This document shows, piece by piece, positions 6,530 through 14,677 of a stretch of DNA of 33,081 bases. Position numbers and translations under genes: made by a program. The notes beneath the pieces are model-generated. The model had not been told where the DNA came from. It saw nothing but the letters and a program-made list of their open reading frames with translations, and ran no database searches. Every line of letters begins with the position of its first letter. The first letter of the stretch is position 1. Source of the DNA: Syntrophobacterales bacterium (GTDB taxonomy: Bacteria; Desulfobacterota; Desulfobaccia; Desulfobaccales; 0-14-0-80-60-11); assembly GCA_023229795.1 (NCBI GenBank), contig JALNYP010000043.1, forward strand, positions 1 through 33,081, in the 5' to 3' direction.

Positions 6530-9178
6530 TCAGAATGTCCCACCCATGGTAAATTCCCAGGCACTGGATCGTTCCCAAGGATGCTTGGAAAGATTATAAC
6601 CCCATTCCACCCGGAGGGGCCCCATGGGGGAGAACCAGCGGATGCCGATGCCGGCGCTGGTGCGTAAGAAGGGTCCCACATAGTTGGGACCGTAAACGTT
6701 ACCGGCATCGAAAAAGACCGTGCCCGAGAGGCCCAGTTTCTTATATAAGGGGAACCGGAGTTCATGATTCAGCTGCAGGAATCGCGGGCCGCCGATGCGA
6801 TCATTGGTGACGGGGTCCCGGGGGCTGATTTCAGCATATTTAAAGCCGCGGATGGTGTCAATGCCGCCCAAGTAGAACAGCTCGTAGGCGGGCATCTGAC
6901 CCCAATGCAACTTATTCATCCCGCCGGCCCGGGCATGGGACACGCCGATGAGATCCCGCCAGATTTTAAAATACCAGCCGGTCTCGGCCACGTAGCGCAC
7001 AAAGGCGGTATCGCCGCCCAGGCCGGCTACTTCCACCGAAGCGCTGTTATCCGACCCCTCGGTGGGGGCAAACAGGGAATCCCGGGAATCGCGCCGGACC
7101 ACGAAAGAGGTGGCGCTGGTGTTATGGATCGTGGCAGCTTGCTGCAGGGTCTCGGCGGCGTTGGGAATCAGGTTATTGAGGTTGACGTTTTCAAAGCGAT
7201 AGGTCCAGAAGAGACGGGTGTATTTCCATTTAAGGGGATGACTGAGGCGGACCGTGCCGCCTTTGCTCACCCGGGTGTATTCGCTGTATTCCCGCTCCCA
7301 GTTATAGAGGTCGACACCAAGACTGAGGGGCCGGTCGAAGAGGTAGGGCTCCACGAAGGAGGCCCGGATGCGGTGGGAGATGCTGCCGACGATCCCCTGA
7401 ATCTTGACCTGCTGGCCCCGGCCGAATAAGTTGTTCTGGCTGACCTCCACCATCCCCACCAAGCGGTCCTGGGTGCTGTAGCCGGCGCCGAGGCCAAAGG
7501 TGCCGGTGGGGCGCTCCTTGACGGTGATTTTCAGGTTCATGCGGTCGGGGGCGCTCCCCGGGGTGGTGCTGAAGTTCACATCTTCAAAATATTCGAGGCG
7601 CCTCAGGTTTTTCAGGCTTTCCTTGAGGTTGGTGGCGGAAAAGAGGTCCTGCTCATAAACCCGGAGTTCCCGGCGGATCACCTTGTCCCGGGTCTTGACG
7701 TTGCCGCCGATATCGATGCGTTCGAAATAGACTTTTTGCCCCTTGTGAATATCGAAGGTGACATCCACGAGCATTTTTTCATTGTCTTCCTTGACCAGGG
7801 GGACAATATCGGCATTAGCATAGCCGTGGTCAGCGTAGAAATCCGCCAGGCTGGTGATATCTTTTTGCAGGGTCTCCCGGCTATAGACCGGCTCTTTAGT
7901 TATTTCCAATAGTTTAAGTAACTTGTCCTTGTCTTCCAGGAGATCCCCGGTGATATCGATTTTGCCCACCTTGAATTCGGGGCCTTCCTGGATGGGAATG
8001 GTGATATAAATCCATTTGCCCTTGATGTCGACCTTGGGTTCTCCGACCTTGGCCCTGATATAGCCGTGGTTATAGTAAAACGCGGCGATTTTTTCCAGGT
8101 CCCGCTCCAGGTTATCCCGGCTCAGTTTGCCCGCCCCGGTGATCAAGGAGACGAGGTAAAAGCCGCGCTCCTTGGTTTCCATGACCTTGCGGAGTTCTTT
8201 GGCGCTGAAGGCCTTGTTGCCCTCGAATTCGATGTCCTTGACGGCCATTTTGCCGCCTTCGTTGACATGCAGCATCAGGTCAACTTCGTGTTCGCCCACC
8301 GGCACCAGCTCATAGGTGATGGTGGCTTCGTAGAACCCCTTATCCCGGTAGGCGGCCTGGACCTTGTTGATATCTTCCTTAATAGCGCCTTCCGAGGCCA
8401 CGGAGAAGCGCTTGAGGTTCATGACTTCGAGGATTTTGTCCTTTTTCAGCTTCCGGTTGCCTTCCACCAGGATTTCCCGGATGGCGGGTTTTTCCTTCAC
8501 CAGGACCGTCAGGACCCGACCCTCGGGAGTGTCGCTGAGATCCATGCGGACGTCGGTGAAATAACCCATCTTATAGATGGATTTCAAATCTTCCCGCAGA
8601 TGGGCCGGTGACAGGGTTTCCCCTTCCCGGGTCTGCATCACTCCCAGAATGGCGTCTTTTTCGATGCGGCGGTTGCCTTTGATGACGATGTGGGCTATCC
8701 GTTCCTTGCCCAGGATTTTCAGGCTGATTTCCTGGGCCAACTGGCCGCTGAGGCCAGTCAAGGCTCTCATGCCGGTTCCCTGAAGTTTAAGAAGAGTGGG
8801 CGGATGCTTGCCGGAGAGGTCCAGGACCTTAGCTTCCAGGGAGAGGGCGTCGCCAACCTTAATTAAGGTGCCCCAAATGACAAGATCGACGCCCAGGGTG
8901 CGGCCGATCTGCTGGGCTATGGCGTCATTCATGGGTTCCGTCACCTTGGCGAGCTCCTTTTTCAGGTCTTCAGGGGAGGCCAAGGTGAAGCCGTCGGATT
9001 TCAGGCGGTCCTGGATCTCCTGGCTGATCTTTGCTCCCAGGTATTCCAAGGACTCTTTACTGGTGACGGTGAACGGAAGGACCGCGATTTTCTTGAGAAC
9101 CAGTTCCTGCTCCTGGGCCAGGGCCGAGCCGGCCGCCAACGCTACCAGGAGAACTGAAATTATCAAGCGTTGTAGCAC
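6530..9178 (-). CDS. bamA: outer membrane assembly factor BamA with extra N-terminal TolB/FlgO-like domain
   Basis: BamA inserts beta-barrel proteins into the outer membrane. The start is GTG at 9178 with GGGGAG upstream, two bases from the lolD stop. A signal peptide (MLQRLIISVLLVALAAGSALA) is followed by residues about 28-155 that resemble a TolB-N/FlgO/LpoB-type alpha/beta domain (KKIAVLPF... QIGRTLGVDLVIWGTL). POTRA repeats then run from about 165 (IAHIVIKGNRRIEKDAI..., IREILVEGNRKLKKDKI..., VKDIEFEGNKAFSAKEL..., and others). The C-terminal half is a 16-strand barrel with KIQGIVG...RASFVEPYLFDRPLSLG, the VRGF-like TIRGFKY, and a terminal Phe beta-signal (WEFTMGGTF). At 882 residues it is longer than enterobacterial BamA because of the extra domain. 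Confidence 0.95.
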   Translation of the reverse strand: MLQRLIISVLLVALAAGSALAQEQELVLKKIAVLPFTVTSKESLEYLGAKISQEIQDRLKSDGFTLASPEDLKKELAKVTEPMNDAIAQQIGRTLGVDLVIWGTLIKVGDALSLEAKVLDLSGKHPPTLLKLQGTGMRALTGLSGQLAQEISLKILGKERIAHIVIKGNRRIEKDAILGVMQTREGETLSPAHLREDLKSIYKMGYFTDVRMDLSDTPEGRVLTVLVKEKPAIREILVEGNRKLKKDKILEVMNLKRFSVASEGAIKEDINKVQAAYRDKGFYEATITYELVPVGEHEVDLMLHVNEGGKMAVKDIEFEGNKAFSAKELRKVMETKERGFYLVSLITGAGKLSRDNLERDLEKIAAFYYNHGYIRAKVGEPKVDIKGKWIYITIPIQEGPEFKVGKIDITGDLLEDKDKLLKLLEITKEPVYSRETLQKDITSLADFYADHGYANADIVPLVKEDNEKMLVDVTFDIHKGQKVYFERIDIGGNVKTRDKVIRRELRVYEQDLFSATNLKESLKNLRRLEYFEDVNFSTTPGSAPDRMNLKITVKERPTGTFGLGAGYSTQDRLVGMVEVSQNNLFGRGQQVKIQGIVGSISHRIRASFVEPYLFDRPLSLGVDLYNWEREYSEYTRVSKGGTVRLSHPLKWKYTRLFWTYRFENVNLNNLIPNAAETLQQAATIHNTSATSFVVRRDSRDSLFAPTEGSDNSASVEVAGLGGDTAFVRYVAETGWYFKIWRDLIGVSHARAGGMNKLHWGQMPAYELFYLGGIDTIRGFKYAEISPRDPVTNDRIGGPRFLQLNHELRFPLYKKLGLSGTVFFDAGNVYGPNYVGPFLRTSAGIGIRWFSPMGPLRVEWGYNLSKHPWERSSAWEFTMGGTF

Positions 9179-9179
9179 C

Positions 9180-9890
9180 TTATTCTCCCCGTAAAATTAT
9201 CGCTTTGCCGTCTATCAGGGTGATCTGCCGGTCCAGGACCCGGGCCATCTCCAGGTTATGGGTGACGATGACCGACGTCAGGCCCTTCTCGGCATTCAAT
9301 TCAAGGATGAGTTCCTGGACCCGGATGCCGCTCTTGGGGTCCAAGTTCCCGGTGGGCTCGTCGGCCAGGAGCACTTCCGGTTCCAGGACCAGGGCCCGGG
9401 CCACGGCCACCCGCTGTTGTTCGCCGCCGGATAAGGTGGTGACGCGATGGGTCAAACGCTCTTTCAGCCCTACCCGGACCAGGATCGCCTCGGCTTGTTC
9501 CCGGGCGGCCGCTTGAGGGACACGGGCGATAAGAGCCGGCATCATCACGTTTTCCAGGGCATTGAATTCGGCCAGCAGGTGGTGAAATTGAAACACAAAG
9601 CCCACCTTGCGGTTGCGAAAGGCCGCCAGAGACCGATCATCCAGGGAGAAGACGTCCTGATCCTCCCAGCGCACTTGGCCGGCGCTGGGGCGTTCCAGGG
9701 TTCCCAGGATGTGGAGCAGCGTGGATTTGCCCACGCCGGAGGCCCCCACCACGGCCAGAGTCTCCCCCCTGAAGATATCCAGGTCAACCCCGGTGAGCAC
9801 ATCCACCTGGATACCGTTGTGCCTGAAGGTTTTGACCAGGCCCCGCAACTCGATCATCGCCGGGGTCTGAGTAATTGCAGGTTCTCTCAT
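9180..9890 (-). CDS. lolD: lipoprotein-releasing ABC transporter ATPase LolD
   Basis: Cytoplasmic ATPase of the LolCDE complex, which extracts outer-membrane lipoproteins from the inner membrane. The 236 residues contain Walker A GASGVGKS (49-56), the Q-loop region FVFQFHHLLAEFNALENV, signature LSGGEQQR (153-160), Walker B LLADEP (174-179) and the switch His VTHN. The LLAEF/ALENV wording is typical of LolD in the MacB/LolD family. ATG 9890 has AGGA five bases upstream; a second ATG at residue 12 is possible but less well placed. It is separated from lolC by 233 bases, unlike the tight spacing elsewhere in the operon. Confidence 0.93.
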   Translation of the reverse strand: MREPAITQTPAMIELRGLVKTFRHNGIQVDVLTGVDLDIFRGETLAVVGASGVGKSTLLHILGTLERPSAGQVRWEDQDVFSLDDRSLAAFRNRKVGFVFQFHHLLAEFNALENVMMPALIARVPQAAAREQAEAILVRVGLKERLTHRVTTLSGGEQQRVAVARALVLEPEVLLADEPTGNLDPKSGIRVQELILELNAEKGLTSVIVTHNLEMARVLDRQITLIDGKAIILRGE

Positions 9891-9911
9891 TGCATTCCTA
9901 AATGGTAAGCC

Positions 9912-9940
9912 ACCTTATCACTTTCCCCAAAGAGCGTCAA
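9912..9940 (-). promoter_or_regulatory. possible sigma70 promoter before lolD
   Basis: On the minus strand TTGACG, a 17-base spacer and TAAGGT lie about 20 bases before the lolD start. The -35 matches five of six consensus positions but the -10 only three of six. The 233-base gap between lolC and lolD (9891-10123) gives room for an internal promoter driving lolD to lpxI. Nothing else in the gap is recognisable. Confidence 0.3.
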
Positions 9941-10123
9941 TCGCGCGCGGATTTTCAGGTTTCGATTTCCCGGGGGCAGCGGCCCGGCAACCGGAAATAA
10001 GAGATTTTTCGGCTTAGAGCAAAATGACCAATTCTCGAACGCGAATAGATCAACAGCCTGCTAAGTGGTTCGACCTCTCCCTTGCCAATCCGTTAAGGTC
10101 CCAGCCGAGTGAAATTCCAGATC

Positions 10124-11359
10124 CTATTCGTACCTGATGGCCTCCACCGGGTCCAGGCGGGCCGCCTGCCAGGAGGGGTAGAGGGTGGCCAGGAAGCTGA
10201 TGAGCATGGTGGCGCAAATGATGGACAGCACGTCCAGCGGCTGAACCGTTACCGGGAGGGTGGAGATGTAATAGACATCCCGGGGCAACTTGATGAACTG
10301 GTACTCTTTCAGGATGCCGCAGAGCACCAGGCCCAGTCCCAGGCCGACCACCGTGCCCAAGCCGCCGATGACCAGGCCGTTGAGGATGAAAATCTTCATG
10401 ATGCTCTGGCGGGTGGCCCCCATGGACTTGAGGATGGCGATGTCCCGGGTCTTCTTCATGACCATCATGAAGAGGGTGGAGGCGATGCCGAAGGCCGCCA
10501 CCAGGATGATCAGGGTGAGGATGATGAACATGGCGATCTTTTCGAGCTTCAGGGCGGCGAACAGGCTGCGGTTCATCTGCATCCAGTTGCGGGTGTAGAA
10601 AGGCGGCCCCAGTTTATCCTGGATGAGGCCGGCAAGATGCTCCGCGGCGTAGATATCCTGGATTTCCACTTCCAGGCCGGTGACCTGGTGGTTCAGCCCC
10701 AGGAATTCCTGGAGGGCCGGGATGCTGGTATAGACCAGGGAAGAGTCGAATTCATACATACCCGAGTGGAAGATGGCTTTGACCAGGAAAGGCTTCATCC
10801 GGGGCAGCCTGCCCATGGGCGTCAGGGTGCCCAAGGGCGAGATGATGTTCAGGTAGTCCCCCACCTTGAGGTTGAGGTTGCGGGCGAGCTCATTGCCGAT
10901 GGCGATACACGGCGGCTCGCCGGGGCCCCCCTGGGCCAGGTCGGCGAACTTACCCTGGACCACGTCCAGGGCCTTGGGGCCGCCCCGGCGAATGGTGTCC
11001 AGGTCCAGGCCCCGGATCACGCCGCCGGAGATGCTGCCCGGGGCGGAATACATCACCTGGGTATAGATGAAGGGCTCCGCGGACACCACCCCGGGGACCT
11101 CTTTAACCTGCGCGGCCACTTTCTTTTCGTCCGTGAGGCTGGTCCCGTGTTTGAGCACCAGGACGTGGGCATTGACGGACAAGATCTTCTTTTTCAGATC
11201 CAGATCGAAGCCGGTCATCACCCCGATCACGACGATGAGGGCCATGACGCCCACGGCTACGCCGGCTACGGAGATGAAGGTGGACAGAGGCAGAAAACCT
11301 TTCTGGCGTTTGACCCCCCGGAGCAGCCGCAGGGCCACAAAAGACTCGAAATAACCCAA
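10124..11359 (-). CDS. lolC: lipoprotein-releasing permease LolC/LolE
   Basis: Inner-membrane FtsX-type permease that works with LolD. The 411 residues have the family layout: an N-terminal cytoplasmic strand and first membrane helix (FISVAGVAVGVMALIVVIGVM), then a large periplasmic MacB-like domain to about residue 265. Three more membrane helices follow (IAMFIILTLIILVAAFGIASTLFM, GLVIGGLGTVVGLGLGLVL, ISTLPVTVQPLDVLSIICATMLISFLATLYPSW), with the coupling motif KTRDIAILKSMGATRQSI between them. The start is TTG at 11359, three bases after the lysS stop, with GAGAGG in the end of lysS as ribosome-binding site. A single LolC/E-type gene is usual outside gammaproteobacteria, where it forms a homodimer. 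Confidence 0.93.
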   Translation of the reverse strand: MGYFESFVALRLLRGVKRQKGFLPLSTFISVAGVAVGVMALIVVIGVMTGFDLDLKKKILSVNAHVLVLKHGTSLTDEKKVAAQVKEVPGVVSAEPFIYTQVMYSAPGSISGGVIRGLDLDTIRRGGPKALDVVQGKFADLAQGGPGEPPCIAIGNELARNLNLKVGDYLNIISPLGTLTPMGRLPRMKPFLVKAIFHSGMYEFDSSLVYTSIPALQEFLGLNHQVTGLEVEIQDIYAAEHLAGLIQDKLGPPFYTRNWMQMNRSLFAALKLEKIAMFIILTLIILVAAFGIASTLFMMVMKKTRDIAILKSMGATRQSIMKIFILNGLVIGGLGTVVGLGLGLVLCGILKEYQFIKLPRDVYYISTLPVTVQPLDVLSIICATMLISFLATLYPSWQAARLDPVEAIRYE

Positions 11360-11362
11360 AGC

Positions 11363-12013
11363 TTACCTCTCAGGCCTGAGGAGGGGAAATAAGATGACGT
11401 CCCGGATGGAGGGGGCGTCGGTGAGGAGCATGACCAGGCGGTCGATGCCGATGCCTTCGCCCGCGGTGGGCGGCAGGCCCTGCTCTAGGGCGGTGACAAA
11501 GTCCTCGTCCAGGGCGTGGGGCATTTCTTCATCGCCCGCGGCGTGGGCGGCCAACTGGTTTTCAAAGCGCCGGCGCTGGTCGAGAGGATCGTTGAGCTCG
11601 GAGAAGGCGTTGGCCATCTCCCGGCCGGCGATGAAGAGTTCGAAGCGGTCCACCACTTCGGGGTCGGCGGCGCTTTGCCGGGAGAGGGGCGAGGTCTCCC
11701 GGGGGTAGCCCAGGATGAAGGTGGGCTGCTGCAGCCGGGTTTCCACCTTGAGGTCGAAGAGCTTGGTCAGGGCCCGGCCGTAGCCTTCGCCGGGGCGCAG
11801 GCTGACCCCTTCCTCCCGGGCCAGGGCCACCAGGGCCTCCCGGTCCCGCACTACCTCAGGCGGGATGCCGCCGATGGCGGTGAGGGATTCTCTTAAGTCC
11901 AGACGGCGCCAGGGCGAGGTCAGGTCGATCTCGACGCCCTGGTAGATCAGGCGCCGGCTGCCCAGGACTTCCTGGGCCAGGGAGCCGATGAGGTCCTCGG
12001 TCAGGACCATCAA
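11363..12013 (-). pseudogene. lysS: lysyl-tRNA synthetase, C-terminal fragment (frame-broken lysS)
   Basis: C-terminal 216 residues of class II lysyl-tRNA synthetase, from just after motif 2 to the end. The fragment begins MMVLTEDLIGSLAQEVLG, the continuation expected after EFYQAYATYEDL. It carries FELFIAGREMANAFSELNDP and the motif 3 segment GEGIGIDRLVMLL, ending in DVILFPLLRPE. It has no convincing ribosome-binding site and is not a natural domain by itself. The coding sequence on both sides of the break is otherwise intact, so either the assembly lost bases at 12018-12020 or the gene is read by +1 frameshifting or is recently broken. lolC follows after three bases. Confidence 0.85.
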
Positions 12014-12017
12014 ATCT

Positions 12018-12845
12018 TCAGGTGGCGTAGGCCTGGTAAAACTCCAGCATGGTGAATTCGGGGTTGTGCTGGATGGAGAGGCCTTCGTTGCGGAAATTGC
12101 GGTTGATCTCGAAGACCCGGTCGAAGCCTCCGACTACCAGGCGCTTCAGGTAGAGTTCCGGGGCGATCCTCAGGTAGAGGGTCATATCCAGGGCCTGGTG
12201 GTGGGTGACGAAGGGCCGGGCCGTGGCGCCGCCGGGAATGGGCTGCATCATGGGGGTTTCCACTTCGAGGAAGCCCCGCTTATCGAAAAACTGGCGCATC
12301 AGGCTGATGATTCTGGCCCGCTTGATGAAGACCTCCCGCACCTGGGGGTTGACCATCAGGTCCAGGTAACGCTGGCGGTACCGGGTTTCGACATCGGTGA
12401 GGCCGTGGAACTTTTCCGGCAAGGGGAGCAGCGCCTTGGTGAGCAGGACGAACTCGGTCACGGCCAGGGTGAGTTCCCCGGTCCTGGTGCGAAAGAGCGT
12501 GCCGGTAAAGCCGACGATATCTCCCAGGTCCAGGCGTTTGAACAGGGCAAAGGCCTCGGGGCCCAACACCTGTTTCTGCACGTAGGCCTGGAGGCGGCTG
12601 GTGCCGTCCTGGAAGTGGCAAAAGGTAGCCTTGCCGAACTCCCGCAGGAGCATGAGGCGGCCGGCCAGGCGGAAGGTTTGAGTCAACCCTTCCAGATCGG
12701 GGGCGGCCAGGGCCCCGAATTCCTCGAGGACCCGGGCGAGGGTGTGGGTGGGAACAAAGCCGTTGGCGAAGGGCTCGACGCCTTGTTCCCTGAGTTCGGT
12801 CAGCTTCTGCAAGCGCTGGTTGCGGATGTGGTCGGATTGTGCCAT
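12018..12845 (-). pseudogene. lysS: lysyl-tRNA synthetase, N-terminal fragment (frame-broken lysS)
   Basis: First 275 residues of lysyl-tRNA synthetase, which charges tRNA-Lys. It shows the N-terminal helix (RNQRLQKLTELREQGVEPFA), the OB-fold anticodon-binding domain (LAGRLMLLREFGKATFCHFQDG), the linker TRYRQRYLDLMVNPQVREVF, motif 1 (FFDKRGFLEVETPMM) and motif 2 (FRNEGLSIQHNPEFTMLEFYQAYAT). It then stops at TGA 12018-12020. Normal family members continue Y-E-D-L. Removing two bases from a TAT/TAC Tyr codon would give exactly the observed ACC TGA AGA, and skipping the single T restores GAA GAT TTG ATG. Start ATG 12845. This is the first gene of the envelope operon. Confidence 0.88.
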
Positions 12846-12896
12846 GGGGTGTCAGCCTGATTAATGATACTGCTGGATTGGTCCTTAAACTTACAT

Positions 12897-12925
12897 TTTT
12901 TAGATTATTCGCCAGCTATAGTCAA
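12897..12925 (-). promoter_or_regulatory. sigma70-like promoter for the lysS-lol-bam-lpx operon
   Basis: On the minus strand TTGACT (five of six), a 17-base spacer and TAAAAA (four of six) lie about 50 bases before the lysS start. The region between lysS and the first PEP-CTERM gene (12846-13197) is AT-rich and holds this promoter and a divergent one at 13055; nothing else is recognisable in it. Confidence 0.5.
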
Positions 12926-13054
12926 GCCTTAATGATGTGGGCCAGAAAAGCCAGGAAATGTCGCCTTGTGGGGATTTGATGCTCAAGGCTAATATCCTTA
13001 ACATTAATGAAATTAAATTAAAACATCATATAACTATTATGTAAATCGTAAACC

Positions 13055-13083
13055 TTGACATCCAGATTGACGGTGATTATTAA
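13055..13083 (+). promoter_or_regulatory. sigma70-like promoter for the first PEP-CTERM gene
   Basis: TTGACA (perfect -35), a 17-base spacer and TATTAA (four of six) on the plus strand. The predicted start near 13090 leaves a leader of roughly 105 bases before the ATG at 13198. A weaker sigma54-like GG/GC pair (13145-13159) lies nearer the gene, so which promoter is used is unclear. Confidence 0.55.
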
Positions 13084-13197
13084 TAACTTTACAATAAAAA
13101 GAGTACTCCAACGACTGCATGCCTGTTTTTTCCTCTCCTGTGAGTGGCGTGCCGCAGGCCGCGCTAACCAAAACCTTTCTGCCGAAGGAGAGTTATT

Positions 13198-13779
13198 ATG
13201 AAGAAAGTGGTTTTGGTGTGGATGACCACGGCCATACTGATCCTGGCCGCATCTGCGGCAGGGGCCGTCCCAGTCATCTACATAGACGACCTTGGAGAAG
13301 GGGCCCCAGTGGTGACCTCCAGCGGGTTTCCTTCGATCCCGCTGGTTTCCAATCCTATCGTGGCCACGCTGGATGAATTTGCCAACATAACCGGCGTTTT
13401 GACCTCCAACTTTATTGCCGCCGGGGCGTATGGCTTTAAAATGCTGGAAAGCGAAGGCGGCCCTGTCAGTGATTTTTTAACCCTGGTGGTATCCCCTGTC
13501 ATTAGGATACCCTTCCTTGGTCGCTCCCAGGCTATCAATCTCACCTTCTTATCTGACGGCGCGGCAGGCTATGACTTAGCCCTCCAGGCTTTTGAGTTAG
13601 CCTTTGCGGACGCGCCGTGGGCAGTAGAAAATGGAACTCTGCAAAATATTTTTTCATTCGATGGGTTGCAGGTATATGCGGCCTCCGAAGTCGTGATTCC
13701 CGTCCCCGGCAGTGCGCTCCTCTTCGGCAGCGGCCTGCTGGGGTTAGCGCTATTTTGGAGAGCAAGGCGCCAGAGTTAA
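13198..13779 (+). CDS. PEP-CTERM sorting domain protein
   Basis: A secreted 193-residue protein. The N-terminus is a clear Sec signal peptide (MKKVVLVWMTTAILILAASAAGA, cleavage probably after AGA). The C-terminus has the tripartite sorting tail: a VPVPGS motif, a hydrophobic helix (ALLFGSGLLGLALFW) and basic residues (RARRQS). In PEP-CTERM systems the tail is recognised by exosortase, linked to exopolysaccharide production. The middle is a beta-rich domain of unknown function with no catalytic motif visible. AGGAGAG lies seven bases before the ATG. It is preceded by an AT-rich region with a good promoter. No exosortase, PrsK/PrsR or polysaccharide gene is in the window. Confidence 0.88.
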   Translation: MKKVVLVWMTTAILILAASAAGAVPVIYIDDLGEGAPVVTSSGFPSIPLVSNPIVATLDEFANITGVLTSNFIAAGAYGFKMLESEGGPVSDFLTLVVSPVIRIPFLGRSQAINLTFLSDGAAGYDLALQAFELAFADAPWAVENGTLQNIFSFDGLQVYAASEVVIPVPGSALLFGSGLLGLALFWRARRQS

Positions 13780-14045
13780 GTACTGCCTGACCCTTACTTC
13801 CAAGGCTATCCGAATTTTGGACACGCTGCTTTGGGTCTCCGTACTTATACGCGCAGGAACGGCACGGATTTTCCGGCTCTTATGTCTGGACGGAGGTATC
13901 TGCCCGTTGCCGATTCCGGACATACTCCCACCTCACGCCGGATTCACCGGCAAGATTCCCCTTAACCTTCTGAGAGAAATTCGGCCATTGCGGCTGGCCA
14001 GCATAATTCGGGAATTTTCCGCGTAATCAAGAGCCCAAAAGACCA
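13780..14045. other. intergenic stretch without a supported gene
   Basis: The 266 bases between the PEP-CTERM stop and the terminator hold a 69-codon open frame (13817-14026) with no ribosome-binding site and no recognisable protein features. I see no other structure here. Confidence 0.5.
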
Positions 14046-14077
14046 CGGCCAGGCTGCACCTGGGCCGCCTTTTTTTT
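14046..14077 (+). terminator. Rho-independent terminator
   Basis: CGGCCAGG, a five-base loop CTGCA, then CCTGGGCCG (one bulged G) form a GC-rich hairpin followed by a run of eight T at 14070-14077. It would end transcription coming from the PEP-CTERM gene before yjbQ. Confidence 0.75.
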
Positions 14078-14213
14078 CCTTCCGGCCTAGAGCCCGTCCG
14101 CATTTTCAGCCAAACGTTTGACCAAAGCGCGGGTAAGAGAATTTGGCAGATATTTCGAAGAGGTACAGAAAAGTTGTAGATCGACGCGGCTTTTGATAAT
14201 ATGCATCTTTAAG

Positions 14214-14651
14214 ATGTTTTCAGTTGAAGCATTTACCCTTGAGGTAAAGACCACTGCGGGCACCGACGTCCTGGACCTCACCGAGGCCGTGGCGGGACGG
14301 GTGCACCAAACCGAGATCATGGAGGGGCTGCTGACCTTGTTCATCTCCGGGTCCACTGCGGCCTTAACCACCATCGAGTTCGAATCCGGCGTGGTCAACG
14401 ACCTGCGCGAGGCCATCGAACGGCTTTTTCCCCAGGAAATTCCCTACGCACACGACCGCCGCTGGGGCGACGGCAACGGCTACGCCCACGTACGCGCCGC
14501 GTTTCTCAAGCCTTCTCTGAGCATTCCCATCGCCGAGGGCAGCCTGCAATTAGGCACCTGGCAGCAGATAGTCCTACTGGATTTTGACAACCGGCCCCGG
14601 GTCCGCCTCATTCAGGGGCAGGTCTTAGGATACCGGCAGGCCAACGGATAG
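14214..14651 (+). CDS. yjbQ: YjbQ family protein (UPF0047), possible secondary thiamine-phosphate synthase
   Basis: About 145 residues, the normal length for YjbQ/UPF0047. The family sequence is visible from the first strand (FTLEVKTTAGTDVLDLTEAV) through EIMEGLLTLFISGSTAALTTIEFE, the His/Asp-rich RRWGDGNGYAHVRAAFLKPSLSIPI and the terminal GTWQQIVLLDFDNRPR. Some members have weak thiamine-phosphate synthase activity, but the physiological role is unsettled. The frame is open back to 14118, but those residues do not match the family, so I chose ATG 14214 despite a weak ribosome-binding site. It lies 26 bases before phoH and may share a transcript with it. Confidence 0.9.
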   Translation: MFSVEAFTLEVKTTAGTDVLDLTEAVAGRVHQTEIMEGLLTLFISGSTAALTTIEFESGVVNDLREAIERLFPQEIPYAHDRRWGDGNGYAHVRAAFLKPSLSIPIAEGSLQLGTWQQIVLLDFDNRPRVRLIQGQVLGYRQANG

Positions 14652-14677
14652 ATCCCAGCCCTTAAAAATCCCTTCCT

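Noticed and set aside
10024..10137. 37-codon plus-strand frame in the lolC-lolD gap (starts MTNSRTRIDQQ)
   Set aside because: No ribosome-binding site, it runs into the 3' end of lolC/E, and nothing supports expression.
10109..11392. 427-codon plus-strand frame opposite lolC/E
   Set aside because: The product is His/Gln/Asp/Gly-rich with no domain; it mirrors the third-position bias of lolC/E on the minus strand.
13145..13159. Sigma54 (-24/-12) promoter before the first PEP-CTERM gene
   Set aside because: GG and GC are correctly spaced and PEP-CTERM genes can use sigma54, but the remaining consensus positions match poorly, and a better sigma70 site is at 13055.
13817..14026. 69-codon frame between the PEP-CTERM gene and yjbQ
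   Set aside because: No ribosome-binding site, no recognisable protein pattern, and a terminator follows; chance is sufficient.
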